18,961 nt of DNA. It comes from Chloroflexi bacterium RBG_13_46_14. Lineage in GTDB: Bacteria; Chloroflexota; Dehalococcoidia; Dehalococcoidales; UBA2162. A program made the position numbers and the translations under genes. Numbering within the stretch: the stretch's first letter is position 1; every line of letters starts with the position of its first letter. The stretch lies in the NCBI GenBank assembly GCA_001796415.1, contig MGML01000156.1:1-18961 (forward strand), in the 5' to 3' direction. Under the pieces are notes generated by a model. It ran no database searches and was not told where the DNA came from. It worked only from the letters and a program-made list of their open reading frames with translations. This document shows, piece by piece, positions 9,255-15,024 of the stretch.

Positions 9255-9539
9255 CTATAATACAGCGGCCAGTATACCGAGAATGACCAGGATTAGAACT
9301 GCAAGTATACCTATCGTCGTCAGTTCTGACATTATATAAGGATGTCGAACGGCTGCAGTCTGAACCTGGGAGGTTGTTTTCTTCCCTGATACGACCGGAG
9401 TTTCGACAGCTGCAGCAGAATTGACTGTGTTAACAGTTGACTGGCTTGCTACCGCGGCAGTTGTACTGCCGCCAGATTGTTTAATCCTCTTATTGGGAGG
9501 AAGGTTTTTACCTCTTTTACGGCGAGATTTAGCAGGCAT
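9255..9539 (-). CDS. Small protein with basic N-terminus and C-terminal membrane anchor
   Basis: A 94-residue protein of unknown function. Residues 1-21 are strongly basic (Lys/Arg rich), 22-65 form a Ser/Thr/Ala/Val-rich linker of low complexity, and about 73-94 make one hydrophobic helix reaching the very C-terminus, so it is probably tail-anchored with the basic part in the cytoplasm. GGGAG lies 8 bases before the ATG. It sits between xerD (38 bases) and pcm (28 bases) on the same strand. The spacing and ribosome-binding site support a real gene; no domain is recognised. Confidence 0.7.
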   Translation of the reverse strand: MPAKSRRKRGKNLPPNKRIKQSGGSTTAAVASQSTVNTVNSAAAVETPVVSGKKTTSQVQTAAVRHPYIMSELTTIGILAVLILVILGILAAVL

Positions 9540-9577
9540 AATAAACTCCCGATGATGAATTCGTTAAGTTACTGGTT

Positions 9578-10489
9578 TTACTTGGCTCTCGGATGAGATT
9601 TTTCATAGGTACGTCGGACATGCTCTGAGGTAAGGTGAGTATAGACCTGAGTTGTCGAAATATTAGCGTGTCCCAATAATTCCTGTACCGACCTCAGATC
9701 AGCTCCGCCGCTTAGCATGTGAGTGGCAAAGCTGTGCCTTAGTGTGTGGGGTGTTACTTCTTCATCCAGCCCGGCTGCCTTGGCATAACCTTTAAGTATT
9801 TGCCAGAAACCTTGCCGGGTCAGTCTTTCCCCCCGCCTGTTAAGGAACAGGGCTTTTTCATCATCCCTGCGTACTATCTGAGGTCTGGCTTCTCTGATGT
9901 ATTCATCGACTATTACGGCAGCCTGACGGTAGATCGGTATCATACGTTCCTTGTTACCTTTGCCGAAGCAGCGTACAAAACCGCCTTCGATATCGATATC
10001 CTCCAGGTTCAGAGAAATAAGTTCACTTACCCTCATTCCGCTGGCATAGAGGAGTTCCAGCATGGCACGGTCTCTCTTGGCTTCGGGAGTCGACTGTTTT
10101 GCCGGCTGATCGAGAAGTTGACGTACCTGTTTAAGAGAAATCGGTTTTGGAAGAAGCCGTCCGACGTTTGGCGAAGCTATATTCTGGGTCGGATTCTCGG
10201 TGATTTTACCTTCGGACATCATGAACTTGAAAAAACTCTTGGCGGCAGCTATTTTTCTTGCCAGTGTAGTAGCTGCATAGTTTCTTTCCTTAAGAGTAAG
10301 CTGGTAAGCGAGCATTGCCTGGCGATTGAATTCCGTCCAGGAAGGATTTTTTCCGGATTTCGAAGCTTCTTCTTTAATGAATGCAGCCAGCTGTGAAAGG
10401 TCATTCTGATAGGCAGCCAGCGTATTTTCCGAAAAACCTTTCTCTACCGACAAGTAGGTCAGGAATTTCTTTATTTCTTCTTTCACCAC
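9578..10489 (-). CDS. xerD: Tyrosine recombinase XerD/XerC
   Basis: Site-specific recombinase that resolves chromosome dimers at dif with a partner or as a homomultimer. 303 residues, typical. The N-terminal SAM-like core-binding domain is about 3-95, and the catalytic domain holds all active residues: Arg153, Lys177, His248, Arg251, His274 and the nucleophile Tyr283 (QVYTH). The C-terminal block GGADLRSVQELLGHANISTTQVYTH is split here only by known positions and is closest to XerD. GTG starts at 10489 or 10486, with GAGGAG at 10497-10492; spacing favours 10486. There is no sign of a phage or integron context, so a housekeeping role is most likely. Confidence 0.88.
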   Translation of the reverse strand: MVKEEIKKFLTYLSVEKGFSENTLAAYQNDLSQLAAFIKEEASKSGKNPSWTEFNRQAMLAYQLTLKERNYAATTLARKIAAAKSFFKFMMSEGKITENPTQNIASPNVGRLLPKPISLKQVRQLLDQPAKQSTPEAKRDRAMLELLYASGMRVSELISLNLEDIDIEGGFVRCFGKGNKERMIPIYRQAAVIVDEYIREARPQIVRRDDEKALFLNRRGERLTRQGFWQILKGYAKAAGLDEEVTPHTLRHSFATHMLSGGADLRSVQELLGHANISTTQVYTHLTSEHVRRTYEKSHPRAK

Positions 10490-10670
10490 AACTCCTCACT
10501 AACAATGGATTTCAGGCTAGGATTACGAGTTTCTGATTAACATATATATTTTAACATAACAATTAAAAAAAAGCGACAATCAGAGAAAAATAATTCAGTT
10601 ATTTGTGAAAGTTGATTCTATCGCTGTATATTCTCTTTTCTGTCTTTAACGATAACCTTCGAGTCAGCCT

Positions 10671-12188
10671 TTATCCTGAAGATGTAATATCTTCTAATTG
10701 ATTTGTATTCAGTCTTTCGGCTACTTTTCTGAAGTGGAATCCGAACACAGACAGACTTACGGAGAGTGGGAAAGCTCTCGGTTTCTTGAACAGCGTGGAG
10801 AGTATTAGCTTCCAGTAGTACCTTCTTCCTTTTTCCTTGACGCCGAGGTACCAGATCGATTTGAAAAGTCCTTCTATATGCTGGAACCTGAGTTGCGGTG
10901 CCCTGTTTATCTTTGGCGGATTGTATTCCTGAAGGAATGTTTTTACCCGTTCATAATACTGTTTGGGAGAGTAAATGGTGTGTACGATATTCCTGTATCC
11001 GTTTATCAGAGTATCGTAGTTCATCTTGGGGATAAAGTTAATCGAGTAATCGGTATTGTCACCTGAGATGTCTGTTAGCAGGCGGTTTTCATCTTTAAGG
11101 CGGTGGTACAGCCTGGTACCACGCGGGGCGTTTAACAGACCAACCATGGCTGTAACAATCCCGCTTTTCTGGATGAAGTTTATCTGGCTTTTAAAGATAG
11201 ATACGGGATCGGAATCGAACCCGACGATAAATCCTCCCTGTACCTCGAAGCCGTTGTTCTGGAGGATTTTCACCGCTGTGGCAAGATCACGTCCTTTATT
11301 CGGCAGCTTGTTGCACTCGACCAGGCTGTCTTCGTTAGGCGTTTCGATACCGATGAAAATACGGTCGAATCGCGCTTCTGCCATAAACCGCATCAATTGT
11401 TCGTCGTCGGAAAGATTGATCGATACCTCGGTGAAAAACGAGAAAGGGTATTTTCTCCGTTTCTGCCATTCAATCATCGCAGGCAAGGTTTCGGCTTTCA
11501 GCTTTTTCTTATTGCCGATAAAATTATCATCGACGATGAAAACGCCGCCGCGCCATCCGGTTTCGTATACCGCGTCCAGTTCGGCTAAAATCTGCTCTTT
11601 TTTCTTGGTGCGTGGCACGTGCCCATTGAGGATGATGATGTCGCAGAATTCACAGTCGAACGGACAGCCCCGGGAATACTGGATGGCGAGTGAAGAATAC
11701 TGGTTCGTCTCGATAAGAGACCACATCGGCAGGGGAGTATTTTCCACCGGAGGTCTTTCATCACTTTCATAAAGATGTTTCGCTTCACCTTTTTCAAGGT
11801 CTGCCAGGAAGAAGGAGAGGGTCGATTCCGCTTCACCGAGGACGAAGTAATCGACACCTTCGAATTCGTCGTAGCCGGTGGTAAATAACGGTCCGCCGCA
11901 GACTGTTTTTGTATTCAGGGTGTTGCACCTCGATATCACTTCTTTGACAGAATCTCTCTGGACGACCATGGCGCTGATAAAAACATAATCAGCCCATTTT
12001 ATATCTTCATCGGTCAGGTCCTTAACGTTCATATCGACGAGTTTCTTTTCCCAGTCTCCGGGCAGCATTGAGGCAACCGTCAGTAAACCGAGGGGTGGGA
12101 AAGCCGCTTTTTTAGAAATGAACCTGAGGGCATGTCTGAAACTCCAGAAGGTGTCTGGGTAGCTCGGGTAGACAAGAAGTATCTTCAT
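10671..12188 (-). CDS. B12-binding radical SAM enzyme, HpnP/DUF4070-like architecture
   Basis: A 505-residue enzyme with an N-terminal cobalamin-binding Rossmann domain (about 1-135), a radical SAM TIM barrel with the 4Fe-4S motif CPFDCEFC (Cys175, Cys179, Cys182), and a C-terminal extension (about 360-505) of the DUF4070 kind. The opening (VYPSYPDTFWSFRHAL, then FPPLGLLTVASMLP) and the block DDNFIGNKKKLK resemble the family that includes the hopanoid C-2 methylase HpnP, but the same architecture is found in many uncharacterised methylases. No hopanoid or other biosynthetic genes lie nearby, so the substrate is unknown. AAGGAG lies 7-8 bases before the ATG. A promoter and a long hairpin in the leader precede it. 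Codon-level reading shows no damage. Confidence 0.88.
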   Translation of the reverse strand: MKILLVYPSYPDTFWSFRHALRFISKKAAFPPLGLLTVASMLPGDWEKKLVDMNVKDLTDEDIKWADYVFISAMVVQRDSVKEVISRCNTLNTKTVCGGPLFTTGYDEFEGVDYFVLGEAESTLSFFLADLEKGEAKHLYESDERPPVENTPLPMWSLIETNQYSSLAIQYSRGCPFDCEFCDIIILNGHVPRTKKKEQILAELDAVYETGWRGGVFIVDDNFIGNKKKLKAETLPAMIEWQKRRKYPFSFFTEVSINLSDDEQLMRFMAEARFDRIFIGIETPNEDSLVECNKLPNKGRDLATAVKILQNNGFEVQGGFIVGFDSDPVSIFKSQINFIQKSGIVTAMVGLLNAPRGTRLYHRLKDENRLLTDISGDNTDYSINFIPKMNYDTLINGYRNIVHTIYSPKQYYERVKTFLQEYNPPKINRAPQLRFQHIEGLFKSIWYLGVKEKGRRYYWKLILSTLFKKPRAFPLSVSLSVFGFHFRKVAERLNTNQLEDITSSG

Positions 12189-12213
12189 GTGTCTCTCCTT
12201 TGCTTAAATTTAT

Positions 12214-12261
12214 AGCAGTAAAGCGTATTAACATAAAGTACCATTATGTTGCTTTACTGCT
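12214..12261 (-). repeat. Long imperfect hairpin in the radical SAM gene leader
   Basis: Arms AGCAGTAAAGC (12214-12224) and GCTTTACTGCT (12251-12261) are perfect complements. Inside them AACATAA (12230-12236) pairs with TTATGTT (12244-12250) around a seven-base loop, with a five-base bulge at 12225-12229. It lies between the promoter (12289-12317) and the ribosome-binding site of the radical SAM gene. It has no T-run, so it is not a standard terminator; an operator or leader RNA element is possible. Confidence 0.65.
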
Positions 12262-12288
12262 TTATGCTGTATTTGTAAACTATCGGGT

Positions 12289-12317
12289 ATACTAGCTTGT
12301 TTGAGCCTGTTTGTCAA
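12289..12317 (-). promoter_or_regulatory. Promoter of the radical SAM gene
   Basis: On the minus strand TTGACA (12317-12312), a 17-base spacer and TAGTAT (12294-12289). This predicts a leader of about 95 bases that contains the hairpin at 12214-12261. It is back to back with the tRNA promoter. Confidence 0.7.
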
Positions 12318-12339
12318 CCCCACGCATGAAGCTGCTTCC

Positions 12340-12368
12340 TTGACACTGGGAGTGGCAGGGTTTATACT
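12340..12368 (+). promoter_or_regulatory. Promoter of the initiator tRNA gene
   Basis: TTGACA (12340-12345), a 17-base spacer and TATACT (12363-12368). Transcription would start a few bases before the mature tRNA 5' end at 12379. This is the best promoter match in the window and fits a stable RNA gene. Confidence 0.8.
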
Positions 12369-12378
12369 CAAACAGTGA

Positions 12379-12453
12379 CGCGGGGTAGAGCAGTGGCAGC
12401 TCGTCGGGCTCATAACCCGGAGGTCGTTGGTTCGAATCCAACCCCCGCTACCA
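12379..12453 (+). tRNA. Initiator tRNA-fMet (CAT anticodon)
   Basis: 75 bases with a complete cloverleaf: acceptor CGCGGGG/CCCCGCT, D stem GAGC/GCTC, anticodon stem TCGGG/CCCGG with loop CTCATAA, variable loop AGGTC, T stem GTTGG/CCAAC with TTCGAAT, discriminator A and encoded CCA. Three features mark it as initiator rather than elongator: three consecutive G-C pairs at the base of the anticodon stem, the A11-U24 pair, and no Watson-Crick pair at position 1-72. The mismatch is C1-U72, whereas Escherichia coli has C1-A72. Its own promoter and terminator make it a monocistronic RNA gene. Confidence 0.96.
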
Positions 12454-12467
12454 AATTTGTTAATATA

Positions 12468-12498
12468 TAGAACCTCCACGAGGGAGGTTCTATTCTTA
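12468..12498 (+). terminator. Intrinsic terminator of the tRNA gene
   Basis: A perfect 10-bp hairpin, TAGAACCTCC (12468-12477) with GGAGGTTCTA (12483-12492) around a five-base loop, followed by a short T-rich tail. It begins 15 bases after the tRNA CCA. Confidence 0.8.
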
Positions 12499-12685
12499 TC
12501 TACGGGCACCGCTATTGTATAGTCCATCACAAATCCTTCCGGGTTATGTCCGGTCCTTCTTCACATTCTGCTTAATTGCCGGATGCATCGAGGTTATACA
12601 GTCTGTCAAATCAGGGAAGGATTTCTTTGTTAGAATATAAGGCTGAATGGTCAATAATCAGTCCTGAAGCCAGTAATTGTCAGTG

Positions 12686-12905
12686 TCAGGATGCTAAATT
12701 TACCTGGATAGACGCTCGTTCAAAATCAGCTGCGCCCATTAAAGTCCTTGTGTGTAGTCTAGCTATGGTGGTTATGAATCGGTCGGGAATAACATCCAGG
12801 CGAGTGTTATAGAATGTAGCAATGTCATTATAGTAATCACGCGCTAGAGCAACGCGTTGCTCAGTATCGATCAGTGATCGCTGTAGCTGTAAAAACGATT
12901 CACTG
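12686..12905 (-). pseudogene. lemA 3' fragment
   Basis: About 72 codons match the C-terminal part of a LemA-family protein: ASESFLQLQRSLIDTEQR, then VALARDYYNDIATFYNTRLD and a conserved PDRF-x(12)-GAADFER-x-x-IQVNL ending. The natural stop is present at 12686-12688, but the N-terminal membrane helix and most of the helical bundle are missing. Homology stops at about 12905, where a transposase tail on the other strand begins. A GTG at 12926-12928 opens the frame but lies in the junction and is unlikely to be a real start. Seen as a gene remnant cut by mobile DNA. Confidence 0.7.
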
Positions 12906-12963
12906 GCACTTTTCAACCAATGATGCACGTATCAAACTGAAACATCTTTACCCGAAATTATAG
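12895..12963 (+). pseudogene. Transposase C-terminal remnant
   Basis: Twenty-two codons ending at a TAG (12961-12963) read TIHWHFSTNDARIKLKHLYP followed by KL. The DARIKLK-x-LYP ending resembles the C-terminus of IS630-like transposases. Only this tail remains. It starts where lemA homology ends, so it likely marks an old insertion junction. Recognition is from memory of the family and is moderately sure. Confidence 0.4.
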
Positions 12964-12967
12964 GTGT

Positions 12968-13399
12968 TACATGGTACTAGATGGAAATGTGATTGGACAG
13001 TGTCTACCTCGCCATCGCCACCAGGAATTCCTGAAATTCCTGCGTACCATTGATAAGCAAACCGACAAAGGAGTAGACCTTCACCTCATTGTCGATAACT
13101 ATGGAACTCATACTCATCCTGAGGTAATTTCCTGGCTGGACAAACACCCGCGTTTTCACATGCACTTTACTCCTACCTCATCATCGTGGTTGAACCTGAT
13201 AGAGAGCTGGTTCCGTGAAATTCCAGATGAGAGAATCCGCAGGGGCATATTCACAAGTGTTGTCTCTCTCATTACGGCTATCATGGAATACCTTGAAGCG
13301 AATAATGCCAACCCGAAGCTATTTGTGTGAACAGCTTCTGTGAAAAATATCCTCGCCAAGGTTAAGAAAGCTAATGATGTGTTAAAATCACACCACTAG
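12968..13399 (+). pseudogene. IS630-family transposase remnant with in-frame stop
   Basis: The C-terminal half of an IS630 DDE transposase. LHLIVDNYGTH carries the second catalytic Asp, and HFTPTSSSWLNLIESWF carries the catalytic Glu. The N-terminal DNA-binding part and first Asp are absent. A TGA at 13328-13330 interrupts the frame exactly where the family has Trp (FVWTAS), consistent with a TGG to TGA change, and the frame then continues for 22 more family-like codons (ILAKVKKANDVL) to TAG at 13397-13399. It cannot make an active enzyme. The IS right end probably lies about 40 bases further on. Confidence 0.85.
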
Positions 13400-13410
13400 C
13401 TATGTATCAA

Positions 13411-13629
13411 TTATCTAAACCGGATGTTCCACTTAGTACAAAGAAGATTTATGAAATTTTTATTTTCGTTGTTGGCGGCTCCATCCAGATTAGTACTAGT
13501 GTAAAGCTCTGCAAGAAAACCATGAAGCAGTTCTCCTCCGCTCATTCCTGGATCCGGCTCGATCGGCCCGGGCAGGTTGATGTATACTATCTCGGTCATC
13601 ACTTTCTGGTATTCTATTGCTGCTCCCAT
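13411..13629 (-). CDS. Truncated hypothetical protein with good start signals
   Basis: A 72-codon frame opening MGAAIEYQKVMTEIVYINLP, then GPIEPDPGMSGGELLHGFLAELY. I do not recognise the protein. It has an AAGGAGG ribosome-binding site 8 bases before the ATG and a promoter at 13659-13688. The last dozen residues (about LCTKWNIRFR) appear to be read from the end of the neighbouring IS630 remnant, so the native C-terminus is probably lost and this is a stub of a once longer gene. An overlapping plus-strand frame (see the DUF5343-like entry) competes for the first bases, which lowers confidence. Confidence 0.45.
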   Translation of the reverse strand: MGAAIEYQKVMTEIVYINLPGPIEPDPGMSGGELLHGFLAELYTSTNLDGAANNENKNFINLLCTKWNIRFR

Positions 13630-13658
13630 ACATTTCTCCTCCTTATGTATTTATCCAA

Positions 13659-13688
13659 ATACTATCACATACAAAAAGGACCGGTCAA
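13659..13688 (-). promoter_or_regulatory. Probable promoter of the truncated minus-strand gene
   Basis: TTGACC (13688-13683), an 18-base spacer and TAGTAT (13664-13659), with TGA just before the -10 box giving an extended -10. Initiation would fall about 20 bases before the AAGGAGG site. Confidence 0.5.
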
Positions 13689-13691
13689 TAT

Positions 13692-14345
13692 ATGTCCAAT
13701 AATCCATTGGAGTTCCAATTGATGGCTGCTTTACGTTTTCTCGGGCTCATAGATACGAACGGGGTGCCATCCGCACGGTTTAACCAACTGGTTTTACTTA
13801 AAGGCATTCAAAAGAAAGATTTACTCAAGCAAATTACCACCGATAGTTATGGATACCTGTTCAACGTTAATGAACCTTTCGATCTCCAATCTTCTACCTA
13901 CTCACAGCTTGAAGAACAATTTCAAAAGAACTTCGAATTAACTGATAGCGTAAACCGGAAGTGTGTCAAATTTTTCGTTTCCATGGCTGCTGATGCAGGT
14001 ATTTTGTTGTCTCCGTTCATTACCAGGCGGCTGAGAACTTTACCGGATGGAACTGGAACTAAGCTTCCTGTCAAGCGGAAAGGGCTGAGAAGCAAAATAG
14101 ATACAAATATTCCACAAGAAATCAGTGAAATTCCACTAAAAACATCCTGGGACAGATTATTACTCACCAAGTTCCCGAATTTTGATCCGGAATGGTCAAA
14201 TGAAGTAAAACTCGGATGGCTCGAGGCTTTCGGAGAATTGAAATTTCCCGTTTTCGATCCGGTCTGGTCCGATGAAGTGAAACTGAAATGGTTCGATGCT
14301 TTCGATAAACTCATGAACCGCAAGACCAATAGGCATTCGGGCTAG
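13692..14345 (+). CDS. DUF5343-like protein with duplicated C-terminal unit
   Basis: From the ATG at 13692 the protein has 217 residues. The ALRFLGLIDTNGVPSARFNQLV segment, then QLEEQFQKNF and CVKFFVSMAADAGILLSP, match the pattern of DUF5343 proteins, often found with mobile or defence-related genes. A basic linker follows. The last about 50 residues form two tandem 24-residue units (14169-14240 and 14241-14312) of the type KFP-x-FDP-x-WS-x-EVKL-x-W, identical at 16 of 24 positions. AAAAGGA lies about 11 bases before the ATG. The frame is open back to a TTG at 13617, and those extra residues (LPYISPPYVFIQIL) resemble the family's N-terminal region, so the real start could be upstream or the gene may be 5'-shortened. 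Function unknown. Confidence 0.65.
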   Translation: MSNNPLEFQLMAALRFLGLIDTNGVPSARFNQLVLLKGIQKKDLLKQITTDSYGYLFNVNEPFDLQSSTYSQLEEQFQKNFELTDSVNRKCVKFFVSMAADAGILLSPFITRRLRTLPDGTGTKLPVKRKGLRSKIDTNIPQEISEIPLKTSWDRLLLTKFPNFDPEWSNEVKLGWLEAFGELKFPVFDPVWSDEVKLKWFDAFDKLMNRKTNRHSG

Positions 14346-14461
14346 AGTTACGGGCTGTAATGATAACTATACTCTGACTATTGTTTAAAGTAAGTAGAAT
14401 ACTCTTTCTGTGACATATATCAGGCAACCTAATGCCGTTTGAATCATGTTTTACAGTATAT

Positions 14462-14643
14462 TTAGACAAGGTTTTTCTTAATCGCTCTAACGACAGCTTC
14501 TGTTCGGCTGGCAGCGCCCAGTTTCGAGAGTATATTACTGATATGGTACTTGACGGTTGCCCGGGTGATAAATATGGATTCAAGTACTGGTCCAGCCCGC
14601 CGACTAGCAGGGGATACATTGTTTCAATTATAGGGTCAAGGAC
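14462..14643 (-). pseudogene. LuxR-type HTH fragment, frameshifted
   Basis: On the minus strand 14584 to the TAA at 14464-14462 encodes a clear LuxR C-terminal helix-turn-helix: FITRATVKYHISNILSKLG followed by AASRTEAVVRAIKK. The preceding part of the domain (LDPIIETMYPLLVGGLDQY) is in another frame from about 14643 to 14588, so a frameshift with a small deletion separates them near 14584-14588. No receiver or sensor domain is visible upstream, and a stop occurs further up. It is the decayed end of a response regulator or LuxR regulator gene. Confidence 0.65.
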
Positions 14644-14815
14644 ACAATGCGATGCTTTATTACCTTTGAGAGAATAATCGCAGAGATTGAGGACCATGGG
14701 TTTTAAAGGAAGAAGAGCAGGAGGCTTATATCCCCCTGCATAGTGTTTCGACAATTCCCTGAGTTTTCGCTATAAGCTCATCGGCAAGTCATCGTTATCA
14801 GGAATGGAAATATTA

Positions 14816-14844
14816 TTGACTTGTGAAAAGATTCGGTCTATGAT
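14816..14844 (+). promoter_or_regulatory. Promoter of the solute-binding lipoprotein gene
   Basis: TTGACT (14816-14821), a 17-base spacer and TATGAT (14839-14844). Initiation would leave a leader of about 175 bases before the ATG at 15025. The leader holds a short CGGT/ACCG hairpin near 14898-14915 and an unused strong ribosome-binding sequence at 14947-14957. Confidence 0.65.
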
Positions 14845-14946
14845 TTCATTTACAATTATACTTTCTGTTCACTACAGAAACTTGTTAGAGCTGACTTCGG
14901 TAGCCTGTCATACCGGTGGAAACGGATTCCATGGCATGACCGACAG

Positions 14947-14957
14947 AAGGAGGTGAT
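14947..14957 (+). promoter_or_regulatory. Perfect anti-16S sequence without a usable start codon
   Basis: AAGGAGGTGAT matches the 16S rRNA 3' tail over 11 bases, yet no ATG follows within the normal spacing. A GTG inside the motif opens a 14-codon frame ending at TAG near 14994-14996. It may be the remnant of a lost start, or a leader element that binds ribosomes. Confidence 0.4.
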
Positions 14958-15024
14958 TACTTTCAGAGTAGAGGTTGATATAAGAGCTGCAGGATAGATT
15001 TATATTAAAGTTGAGGATGAAGTA

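Noticed and set aside
9746..10396. 216-codon plus-strand frame
   Set aside because: Antisense to xerD, whose catalytic residues are all present; no start signals.
11056..11772. 238-codon plus-strand frame
   Set aside because: Antisense to the intact radical SAM gene, low-complexity composition, no ribosome-binding site.
12228..12530. Minus-strand 100-codon frame containing GWIRTNDLRVMSPTSC
   Set aside because: It is the reverse-complement translation of the tRNA-fMet gene, a well-known spurious protein seen in many automatic annotations.
12956..12990. GTACTAGATGGAAATG resembling the supposed IS end GTACTAAGTGGAAC
   Set aside because: It encodes the conserved VLDGNVI segment of the transposase, so the likeness to the terminal repeat is probably chance.
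13402..13722. Plus-strand 106-codon frame beginning MYQLSKPDV
   Set aside because: Opens inside the IS630 end, has no ribosome-binding site and runs antisense to the better supported minus-strand stub.
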